From NCBI GenBank assembly GCA_007115705.1, contig QXEO01000531.1, positions 9,936,342 through 10,000,341 of the forward strand: a stretch of 64,000 nt of DNA, written 5' to 3'. The DNA comes from Dactylis glomerata. Taxonomy: Eukaryota > Streptophyta > Magnoliopsida > Poales > Poaceae. Under the pieces are notes generated by a model. That model did no database searches and was not told the DNA's origin. It saw only the letters and a program-made list of their open reading frames with translations. Both the position numbers and the translations under genes were made by a program. Positions 55,440 to 64,000 of the stretch are shown here, in pieces; positions within the stretch are counted from its first letter, which is position 1, and the number at the start of each line of letters is the position of its first letter.

Positions 55440-56290
55440 AACCTGGGGCATTGCCTTCCACAAGATTAGCAAATACCAGAGATTGCTAGAACACGTTGAT
55501 ATCAGCATTCGAATCTGCCATGTCCGAGAAATAATGTCAAATCCACAAATATTGTGATGCAACAGCCTCAAGTATGACCGTGCACCTGTTGGCACGTCCT
55601 TTATATTATACATGCCCTGTAAAAGGACATTTTTCACTCTCAATGCTTAAAATCTATTCTTTCTAGCATCTCAGGAAAACCCCTTTTCTCGTTGAACAAT
55701 GAGAGTCGAGCAGTGTCCTCAACATTAGGCTCTCTCAAGTACAAAACACCGAGCACCTCAATCACTGCCCGACAATGTGGATTCACTCATGCGCATGTAC
55801 TCATCAACGAGATCATTGGAAACTCCATATACAAGCATGCAAATAGCTGTTGAGCACTTCTGATAAGAAGAGAAGTCAATCTTACCTGTGGCATATGTTT
55901 TGCATTGAAAGTAGGGATCACAGAACCTTGGTCCTTCTAGGATGCTCGTGAAAAATTTCCTTGACATTTGAAAGCAGAATTGGTTTTGGTACAAAGCCAT
56001 GTGAGGCTGAAAGTAGTTGGTGTAGAGATGGACATGGCCGGCCTCTCAGTTACTGACCAAATTGGATGCTCGGCCAGGCACATAACATTCCACTAGGGCA
56101 GTTGCGCCTCGTTGGCTCATGAAAGAGGGTTGCCGCCACTACCAAGATGCCAGTAACATTGTTAGAATCCTTGTCCAATGATGTATCAATGAAGTGCTTG
56201 AAGAAAAACTCAATGTTCAGGGAGAGAACCCAGGAGATATCGTCTTCTAAGATATTGTCCATATAAAAACAATGACAATGGTCAAAACAA
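55440..56290 (-). pseudogene. PIF/Harbinger transposase relic
   Basis: The minus strand carries a plant Harbinger transposase (PF04827-like) in broken frames. Blocks include a MDNILEDD start, DSNNVTGILVVAATLFHE, FCFQMSRKFFTSILEG and GKIDFSSYQKCSTAICMLVYGV. Then come VDEYMRMSEST, LREPNVEDTARL and ERIDFKH with the first catalytic Asp position. After that, stops and frame changes dominate (ILEAVASQYLW in a shifted frame). It is defective. Confidence 0.8.
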
Positions 56291-56589
56291 CCAGCACTAG
56301 CAACCCCAGTGGGTTGTCTCACTTTTTACCCCGAATCTGTTTTGATCTGTTTGGGTTAGCCTGCAAATAGGAAATGGCTAGCCCCCCGCACTGTCTATCT
56401 GGGTCTAGGGTGCACCTAGCGGCGGGATGCCTTTCTGGCCACACGCGATGTGGCTGCTCTGGCCTCCTCGTCAGTTTTGCGTATTTAATAAATTGTCAAA
56501 AATATATCACAAAGCACTACTAATATATTTCCAACAAAATAGGAAAGTTCATACATATGTTGAGTAGATCACACATCAGAAGATCGATC

Positions 56590-56941
56590 AGTTTTGCTTC
56601 CTCTCTAACAAAGCCATTGACTCCAGGTCCATGAGCCTCAAGTCGAACATCATGATTCGATTCTCCTCGATGAGCAATGTGGCCTCTACTTATTTTTCTT
56701 GGTGTTCAAATTGCTTGGCTCATCACCGTTCATTGATCACCTAAAGTTTAAGTTTTCTTTCTTGTACCTCAATGGTCTTTCTTTGTATGTGAATGAAGTT
56801 TACAATTTTCTCCTCTTTCTCTGAGTGTCTCTTCTCTTCCCTCTTAACATATTCATCCTCCTTATCGGTCATCATCACCTTCAGTGTGTTTTCCAAATAC
56901 ATGGACGAAGCTTCACACCTCAAATCCTGCTTGCTAACTTG
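56590..56941 (-). pseudogene. Myb/NAM-associated second ORF of PIF/Harbinger (C-terminal part)
   Basis: The minus strand encodes SKQDLRCEASSMYLEN and EEKIVNFIHIQRKTIEVQERKL, then, with frame breaks, EENRIMMFDLRLMDLESMALL. This is the C-terminal layout of Harbinger-associated Myb-like proteins and of plant NAM-associated or GST-T3-like proteins. It lies upstream of the transposase on the same strand, as in PIF elements. The N-terminal Myb part is cut off at 56942, where a CACTA terminus starts. Confidence 0.65.
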
Positions 56942-57389
56942 CACTAGAAGAAAAGTGTCCATCTACCATGTTCAAATTTTTTGGTTAAAGGGTTGTTCTT
57001 CATGGTTAATGACTCTTTAACCATGATTTGCCTACCATGGTCTATCGACCGTTACATATCTTTCTGCCATGATTTTTTGATGACCGTAGTAGATGCGAGT
57101 CTTTAGCCACAAAAATCCGTTTCGTGATAGATGGGTTTCACCATGTCATGCTAACTGACACTTCGCAGCCACCGTTGGCTTTTCAGCCATGGTTGTAAAC
57201 CGTGGTAGATGGCAGGCCCACTCATGGCCTGCTATATATGTAGCGGGCTGGCCCACCTAAGGTTGACAAAACTTAAAGGCCCGGCCCATATAAGGCCCAA
57301 TAAACTAAAAAGTCAAGGCCCACCCAAGAGCTAGTACGAGTAGCGGGCTAGCCCAACAATTCATGTTCCTATTGGAGAAATGGCCTAAT

Positions 57390-57560
57390 AAAGGGTTGTT
57401 AATGTTGTGGGCCGGCCCAAGCAAGGTCTGTTAATGTTTGAGGTTCAGCCCAATAAATGTCTGTTTAAGTTAGGGCATCAGCCCAACAAAGGTCTGTTAA
57501 TGTTGTAGGGCCGATCCAACAACAGCCAGTTAAATTGTTGGTACCTCAGCCCACTTAAGG
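57390..57560 (+). repeat. Tandem repeats of about 33-35 bp rich in GGCCCA
   Basis: About five units of the type GTCTGTTAATGTT..GCAGCCCAACAAAG follow each other. GGCCCA/GGCCCG motifs extend on both sides (57225-57910). Such repeats fit the subterminal region of a CACTA element. Confidence 0.65.
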
Positions 57561-58128
57561 CCTGTATCTCTAGATGGGCCATCTGTACTCTGGCCCAATG
57601 ATATTTGGGCCCATGTATGATTTGCCACATGAAAGTCCTAGTCAAGTTTTGTGCCAGACATAAGTGAGAGCCCAGCTACGGCCACAATCCATCTTTGTTT
57701 CGGCCAGTTAATATCCGGTCAATTGCCGCTTGGCCACTTGACGGCCTAATAAGCGAAAGGAGGATCATGTCAAATATGGACCGTCAAATGCCACACAGTT
57801 TGCATATTGGCCCCTTAAGATGGGGCCCGCTAGCAGCCTATTAGAATATACCCAAATTTTTGGCCTAGCACGGTAACGGCCCGTCACATGCCCATTTAGC
57901 GCCCCATCCGAAGGGCCAAAAACTAGAACATATACATACGGCTCGTACAAATCATGAATACCAGGTTTCACACAATTTCTATCACAAAAATAGGTAAGAA
58001 CTGAATGAGGACATGAAATCAAATATTACAACAAATTATTACATGCACTAGAAGTTACAGAATCAATTAAATAATAAGCTATGGCAGCTCTTCAGACATG
58101 TAGAGATTGCATCAGCGGACATTTCTGG

Positions 58129-58456
58129 TTACTTAGATTGAGATTGCATTGCCAGACATATAACAACTGGCATACCATGAGAGTTGCATAGGAGATTATT
58201 AAGTAGATGGTCTGTCAAAGCTTGCCTATTTTTCAATTCCTGTATCTCCTGGCGTGTTATGGTAATTTTGGTATCGATTTCCTCTATTTCCTGTCTAATA
58301 AGATCAATTGATTGGATTGTAGTTTTAAAAACTCTTTGTGCTAAAATAACTGGAATAGCTGACGCAATGGGCTGATGCAAGCAATAGTCGCTACCACAGC
58401 TGCTCTGAGAAACGACCCGGATAGTTGATTGAAGGTCCTCCCTTCTGCTTCCGTAG
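58129..58456 (-). pseudogene. Coiled-coil ORF within the CACTA region
   Basis: On the minus strand a frame of about 110 codons, ending at 58129, carries a heptad-like segment (QSIDLIRQEIEEIDTKITITRQEIQELKNRQ). A splice acceptor could precede it near 58470, and an upstream exon-like piece lies at about 58720-58600 (MNPEGRTPISSVVVVP). I do not recognise the protein. It could be a captured or accessory ORF of the CACTA element. Confidence 0.4.
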
Positions 58457-59013
58457 ATTGATTTGTATCCTGAAACAAAGACAAAATAAGTCAAAACAAC
58501 ATACAATGCTAACAACGGAAATGTTATTTGTGAGAAGTTCAATATCATCATTGCATTGATATAACGAAGCAAGCAATCAACAAAAGCACCACGTACATCT
58601 TTCTTCAGGGATAACATGATTAGTAGACATTGTGGACCAATGCAAGAATTTACTAGTGTCGCTACTCTTATGTGGAACTACCACTACACTTGATATAGGG
58701 GTCCTCCCTTCTGGGTTCATAGCGCTATTTGCAAGATGAAAATAAGACAAATAAGTTATACCAGCATACCTAGAGAAAAAAGGCATGTACAGTCCCGATG
58801 AAAATAGAAATGTTAGTAGACTAAATATAAATCTACAAAGCAAGGGCCACAGCAGCCAGCTCGTCCAAACCACAAGAGACCATGGATCCCCACTGCCACG
58901 AAGTTAACACCGCTGCCACTTTCCCCAAGGGCTGCGCCCATTCTGTCTGTTCCCACTTCTTCTCCTCGCCCCAAAACCTTGTTGACAGCTAAAAGTATGA
59001 CATGTTATGAACC

Positions 59014-59335
59014 TGTTAAGTGAGACGCACTAGCCAGCACAACCAAAAGTCTAAACGGATAGATACGGCTAAGGCAGTCCACTTGTACACATAAATGCCC
59101 CTACTTACATGTGACTGGACAAGAGAGGGTCAATATGTGGAACTCAGAGGTAGGCACAAGGGGTCTTGTACATGGACGGAGGGGCACCAACCATTTTTAG
59201 GATAAATTGCATGACACGTGACTCAAATTGGAGAGATTGGCTTTGATACCATGTTAACTGGGAGGCACTAGCCAAGGCAACCAAACGTCTGGACTGATGG
59301 AAATGGCTAAGGCAGTCCACTTATACACATCAATA
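59014..59335 (-). mobile_element. SMART/TRIM-like miniature LTR retrotransposon
   Basis: Direct repeats of about 78-84 bp (59014-59091 and 59252-59329, extending to 59335) flank a 160-bp interior. On the minus strand TGGTATCAAAGCC (59239-59251), a tRNA-Met type PBS, directly follows the LTR end GTTAACA. A purine tract AGGGGCATTTA precedes the other LTR. GAACC occurs at 59009-59013 and 59336-59340, a probable TSD. The repeats differ at about one base in six, so it is old. It encodes nothing. Confidence 0.7.
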
Positions 59336-59341
59336 GAACCA

Positions 59342-59500
59342 ATCTTAATAGGATTATGAGTCAATGAGTCGAGCCGAGTCACTAGAGTACCGACTCATGG
59401 ACTACTCGCGACTAGTCGATGTTTTTGGTTTGAACAGAAGTATCAACTCATAGACTAGTCAAACAACTAGTCTTGACTAGTCGAGTGCCTCTTAATCCTA
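59342..59500. repeat. Dispersed repeat with GACTAGTC palindromes, second copy at 63598-63700
   Basis: A block with GAGTCGAGCCGAGTCACTAG followed by several ACTAGTC/GACTAGT motifs recurs in diverged form at 63598-63700. No terminal repeat or TSD is visible; the family is not recognised. Confidence 0.5.
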
Positions 59501-59628
59501 AAATCCGATGAAACAATTTTGGACGATAGCCCGCAACTATTTCCTCCTTAAACCCAACCAAACCTAATTTTTAGAGGCTAGACCCATTAAAACCCAAACC
59601 AATTAAGCCAACAGTAAAGTAGAACCAA

Positions 59629-60155
59629 GGTTCAAAAAAGCGCTAGGCTCTAAGCGAGCGGTGGGGCACTGCTTATAGGAATAGCTGCTTAGGCACTCAG
59701 GCTAAAATCATACAAACATGAATAGGGAAGTCAAGATGGGCACATATACCCCTATAATATGTTGTAAATTTGTATCCTAAGGATCTATGCTACATTTATG
59801 AGGAATACAGGGATTAATATATACCTTGGTTAGCCTCGGTCTTGCTCCATTTTTTTTATAAACACGCAAGCAGATAAGCAAACAATGTAACAAACACAAT
59901 GAAGCAGCTAAGCAGTAGTTCACTAGTAAGAAGCTAAGCAAGACCTAATAAAATTAATATAACATCAATGCATCAAGCAAGGAGCAGAGCAACACAGGAA
60001 ACACACCAACACTCACACAGAGGAGATTTTAGCACAAAACACGACCAAATTCTCGGTCTCGCTTAATCGAACGCTTAGGCCAAAAGTAAAGCGGAAGGCA
60101 ACCGCTCTGCGCTTAAGCGCGCTTATGCGTACCTAGGCGTAAACTTTTTTGAACC
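59629..60155. mobile_element. MITE-like element with inverted ends
   Basis: The ends are inverted: GGTTCAAAAAAGCGCTAGGC at 59629-59648 and the reverse of GGTTCAAAAAAG at 60144-60155. Subterminal AAGCG/CGCTTAGG motifs are repeated near both ends. It is 527 bp and non-coding. A clear TSD is not seen, so the superfamily is left open. Confidence 0.5.
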
Positions 60156-60960
60156 ATGAGTAAAACCCAGCCATTCAACAAAGTTAATTAAAAACTGCTA
60201 CAAGATTCATGATGCCTTTAAACAAGCCAGAACTTGAAACAAAAAAATCTTGCAAGTAAGTCAAAACACGTGTATCTGTTCCATGAGCTCTTAAAACTGA
60301 TTGACATGATATGCTTTGTTAAACAGTGTCTCATATGAGCAAACAAATAAACCAGTTTTGTGCCCAAAAAATTTGTGATTGCAGCCAAAAGTAGCACAAC
60401 ATCTTTTTTATGCCTACAACTATCAGATTTCCAACTCCTGAAGATGCATTGAACTCATCATCTGCCAAATCAACATAGTGGGTCAAGTAAGCAAACGAAA
60501 CATTGAACGTATTATAGAGAGTTATAGACAACCTAGAAGGTCGGTGAAGCAACTAAACACTGAATAGCTAGAATAGCAGATCATTTAAATTAATCAAATT
60601 ATGGCATCTTATATTTACTAATTGAAGGCACCATACAAGGCACCACATTAATCCTCAAAAACTAACCTAATCAGCCATTCGATCTCCCATTTAGTTATTG
60701 ACAGCTATCCGGTAAGAAATCTGAGGAGTCCTCGCCCACCTGATGTTCCATCCACAGAGTCCACCGGTTACAAAAAAGAAACGTCTTCTCGGACAGATGG
60801 ACCTGGGTGAGCCTTTTCTCTCGCCGTCGCCGCCTCTCTACCTCTGTGAGCCAGCCTCGAGGTTCTCTTGCAGGAAAGTACCTCCGCCTTTAATTTCCTG
60901 CCACACGGCCGGTGCTTGGTCGACAGCCAGCACCTCTGAAACTTGCCGTGGCTGCTCGGT
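60156..60960. other. AT-rich stretch with a short GC-rich end, no gene identified
   Basis: It is AT-rich up to about 60730. At 60740-60960 it is GC-richer with CTCTCGCCGTCGCCGCCTC, resembling a plant 5' UTR or exon. I find no recognisable protein. Confidence 0.35.
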
Positions 60961-61352
60961 AGCATCTCTATCTCTACTTGGCAAAATTCTATTAGGACTA
61001 TAGCATTGGTAGATTTTCTGTAGTATATGTGGTCCCGTATTGATCTAATTTTGTGCATATTTCTTGCCACAGACCAAGCTTGATATGCTAGCGCAAGGTT
61101 TCATGTATCAGTGTGATTTTAATATATATAATATAGCTAGAAGAGTTTGTCTTCGCTCATCCCAATTTGACCAGGAAGCCAACATCCAGCTTCTGATCCA
61201 ACGCCTTATATATTGCATCCTGTTGGAGCTGGAGTATGAAGGCCTACTGATTAACTCCCAAATATGAAAAAAAGGTTCTGTATACATCAAGTTCGATGAC
61301 GTGCTGATTGGAAATTCGACTACTAGAGAGTTTTACCACATATCCAATTCAG

Positions 61353-61496
61353 GTACCATTACCCGTGCACATCAATTGTTTGATGAATTTTTTGAACACA
61401 TTGCATGGACTACGGAAGGTTGCCGAGACATCCGTCATAGCATTGGCCACCAATGCATGCTCGGATCTACTACCGACGGACTTGGAGCTCACGCAG
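61353..61496 (+). pseudogene. Captured exon of an unidentified host gene
   Basis: 144 bp between AG (61351-61352) and GT (61497) is exactly 48 open codons with phase-0 borders, reading VPLPVHINCLMN and KVAETSVIALATNACSDLL. A second exon-like piece follows a CCACAG acceptor at 61073 (KLDMLAQGFMYQ, then LLIQRLIYCILLELEYEGLL in a shifted frame). The parent gene is not recognised. Position inside the Helitron suggests transduplication. Confidence 0.45.
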
Positions 61497-61499
61497 GTA

Positions 61500-62970
61500 T
61501 GCTTGCCTCTTTTCTGTGTGAATTAGAAATATCTTGCATAGACAGAGCTAATCCATTTTTTTTTAAATTGACAAAAATTACATAACCTAGTGAGTACATC
61601 TAATGACAATGAATACCACAAGAAAAGTATTTACATCCAGGCTAAAATCCATGGCTGGAAAGTTCACTAAGATATACCATCTCAATGCCATGGTTTTATC
61701 AGTTACTGCATAGTTGGCCCCCAATTTTCTATGCAACAACTTAGGTTAATTAGGAAGCAAGGTAAAATAATTGGTGTGTCTGAACTCAGAATATGAGTTC
61801 AGTTGTGCTACTTAGCATTTTTTATATGCACATATTTCATCGCAACCCACTTTGACCAGAAACATAGGGAGAACGATTTCTGCAGGACCTCTACGGTTAT
61901 CATCAGAGGATACATATCATATACCTAGGTTTTGCATAGTAACTTAATAACCACCAATTGGCTCTACGGTCTATGTGTCGATACCAATGGAAGTCATCTT
62001 ATTCTACAGATTCAGCTCGAGTCTGCATTCCTCTAAGTATGCCACTGTTTTATCTCCACACATGCTTCATTGCTGTTGTTGCACAAAAATATAAGAAAAT
62101 TTCGTCCAATCTTAGTATAAATATGTGTTCTTTAAGGACACTGTGTTTTTAGAACACTATTGAAGAAATCACACATACTCTTATATGTGATTTTGAAATG
62201 ATCATTATGTTAATTTCTTGCTAGGTATTTTGGTTACCAGATAACCGTTTCTTGGATGTTGGAAGAGCTCTAAACCACGCCACCTCCAAATGTCTATATA
62301 AGTGTATCGGTCGACACACATACATAAAACTAGACGTTTGGCTTCTGCGGACTTTTGTTTGTAGTTCACCTGAGTAAGTGTTTTGATCGAGTAGTGAACC
62401 GAGCACTAACACTAGCACATATATAGTTGTCCATGTTACCATTCTGGCTTTATGTAAATGATTTATATGTTGCTTAACCAGTGGTTTGTCTAACTGCAAT
62501 ATGGCCATGTTGTTTCTTATATACTAAATAATTTCAACTTTGCAACATGATACAGAATTATTCAAGGTTATCTCTTCTTTTTAGTATGCCTCAATTATAA
62601 TGTAACCTAGACTTTAGGCATGAAAGATCAAGAAGTACAGACATAGGATACATAAAGTGGTTGATCTATACATACGTATATATTTCAGTGGTAAATCTGA
62701 AGTACTCCATGCTGGCTAGCTTCTACAATAGGGACTTCCCCATTCGATGTGTTGAGGATACATGAAGTATTTGCATTTGTGTCTACCAATTGTATATATT
62801 GGGATATATTGATATCCAGCATGTGATGGGCATTTCAGACGTTGTTTTGCAATGTATATGTCAGTAACAGTATTCAAAACAGTACCCAATGAATTCTCTT
62901 GATCTTCCAAGCAATGAAATACTCATATGCAAGGAATAATTACGGTCTTCAATATTTATATGTCCCATAG
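61500..62970. other. AT-rich interior of the probable Helitron
   Basis: No ORF with a motif. Possible acceptor-like sites (e.g. TTTCTGCAG near 61885) with short open stretches suggest more decayed exon pieces. I see nothing else. Confidence 0.35.
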
Positions 62971-63009
62971 GAAAGCTAGCCCGTGCTGGCGCACGGGTTG
63001 GTGACTAGT

Positions 63010-64000
63010 TGGTCTAATCAAGGGAAACTTTCCAAAAAGTCCAAACAAGCAATAAAAACATTTTGTGCATAGTGTAGAGTAGGTAGCTAGAAGAATTATG
63101 AATCAATGGAACACCAAGTGCATTAAATAAGCTAAAAGATCACGATCACTCAAAATGGTTAACCTAAATAAAGAGAAGGCAAAATGAGAAGCATAAGAGC
63201 TCTACTATGTGATTTATGTCTATAGGAACCATAACAGAATCTGGCATTGTTTAAATCAATAGTCAGCTCTTTGTTTTAATATATAGACAACTTAATTAAG
63301 CAAAGGACTAATAACAAACTGAACCATTGTATCCCTCATTAAACTATCAAGATGCCACGATATGAAATCCAGCATACACAAGAGATCAATGAAGTGTAGC
63401 GTCTTAAAATCCATATAAATGTTGGATCCCATAGCATTGTGTCATGTTTCCAAACATCAACCAACTCAGATAGTGCGTGAAAAAATGGTGTCCCAAATGC
63501 ATACATACTACAGTGAAGGTCAATGAAACAATAAGAAAATGTACAAATGGTATTGATAGTCAGATCGTTTAAATTTAGCATAATGTGGCATTGTCTAAAC
63601 CAAGGATTACGAGTCGAGCCAAGTCATTAGGGTAATGACTCATAGATTAATCGTGATGAGTCTATACTAATGCTTGACTAGTTGACATGTACTTCAGAAG
63701 TAGCTAGCAAAAAATTATCATATATGGCAACCAGATATAAGATTTAGTACATAAAATTGGCATAAGTTCAACACAAGTTATATAACATAATAATGCTAGA
63801 ACCTAGAAGTTCAAGACGTAAGACTCAAATTATCCTATCTAGATGATGAAATGTTGTCTTTGAACTTCAGCTTCATCCCCCATATCGAAATATTTGCTTC
63901 ATAGCTCAAAACTTCCATGTATTTAAGAATTTGCGGATTTCATTCTTAATTTTGATGGATGCGTCTAGATAGTTATTGGTGCCCAAATTTACTCGATCCA
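63010..64000. other. AT-rich DNA right of the Helitron, no gene seen
   Basis: It contains the second copy of the GACTAGTC repeat (63598-63700) and otherwise no recognised feature. A block near 63555-63592 resembles 60580-60608, which may mean both belong to the same older repeat. Confidence 0.35.

Larger units (their letters stand above)
56942..58900. mobile_element. CACTA (En/Spm-like) element, left end and subterminal region
   Basis: CACTAGAAGAAAAGTG at 56942 fits the terminal inverted repeat of CACTA elements. Subterminal motifs CTACCATG, CCATGGT and TGGTAGATG recur in both orientations up to 57220, as in these elements. The Harbinger ORF breaks exactly at this point, so it was the target. 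The matching right end was not found in the window; it may be lost or beyond. The right limit given here is arbitrary. Confidence 0.55.
60971..63008 (+). mobile_element. Probable Helitron (3' end clear, 5' end tentative)
   Basis: The 3' end is typical: a hairpin (stem AGCCCGTGC, 62978-62986, with GCACGGGTT, 62991-62999), then GGTGACTAG with CTAG at 63005-63008, followed by T. A possible 5' end is TCTCTACTTGG at 60971, preceded by A, giving the A|T insertion site. No Rep/helicase is encoded, so it would be non-autonomous. It includes exon-like pieces (see next), as Helitrons often do. Confidence 0.6.

Noticed and set aside
57390..57560. CRISPR-like array
   Set aside because: Units of about 34 bp are directly tandem without unique spacers, and the genome is a plant.
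58046..58058. Second CACTA terminus (CACTAGAAGTTAC)
   Set aside because: Same orientation as the first, short match, no subterminal repeats next to it.
59239..59251. Part of a tRNA gene
   Set aside because: Only a 13-base tRNA-Met complement is present and it is placed exactly at an LTR end, so it is a PBS.

Overview
This window is repetitive DNA from a large-genome grass, most like a pooid or Triticeae species. That placement is inferred from the element types and nesting style; I could not run a database search. There is no bacterial signature, no confident host gene, and no rRNA or tRNA gene apart from a 5S-derived stretch inside a retrotransposon. Nearly all of the first 54.5 kb is LTR retrotransposons inserted into one another. 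The last 9.5 kb is AT-rich and holds DNA-transposon relics, a miniature LTR element, a MITE-like element and a Helitron end.

Layout. 1-1030: a fragment of a long LTR, same family as the 4.7 kb LTRs further right. 1031-2147: a large inverted repeat. 2148-2900: degenerate retroelement DNA. 2907-9901: element E, a minus-strand Ty3/gypsy relic of Tat type with pol on the minus strand and an extra ORF on the plus strand, split by a 1.7 kb solo-LTR-like insertion (7891-9615). 9902-17665: element F, related to E, internally deleted, with an antisense gene carrying its own TATA box and candidate introns. 17671-38290: element A, a complete minus-strand Tat-type element with perfect target-site duplication (TSD) GGTAA. 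Nested inside A are element B (22345-31917, plus strand, TSD CTCGA) and a Cassandra element with 5S-like LTRs (34912-35648, TSD GTCCT). 38296-40819: the 3' end of element D, whose LTR is of the A family. 40820-54574: a Ty1/copia relic, element G, whose gag is cut by element H (41855-52953), a non-autonomous element with 4.65-4.68 kb LTRs and only a zinc-knuckle gag-like ORF. 55440-56941: a PIF/Harbinger relic. 56942 onward: a CACTA-type terminus. 59014-59335: a SMART/TRIM-like element. 59629-60155: a MITE. About 60971-63008: a probable Helitron.

The most interesting theme is a set of antisense genes in the Tat-type elements. Each of A, B, D, E and F carries an extra ORF on the strand opposite to gag-pol, between integrase and the 3' LTR; in A, B, D and F a TATA-like box lies 80-131 nt upstream of the start codon. 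In A and B this ORF encodes AT-hook motifs followed by a B3-like DNA-binding fold. In B it is an uninterrupted 274-codon frame although B's own pol has several stops and frameshifts. In D, E and F it encodes a different protein resembling the plant 'putative gypsy-type transposon' (transposase_28) domain plus coiled coil. Two retroelement lineages therefore appear to encode nuclear DNA-binding proteins from a counter-directed promoter beside the 3' LTR.
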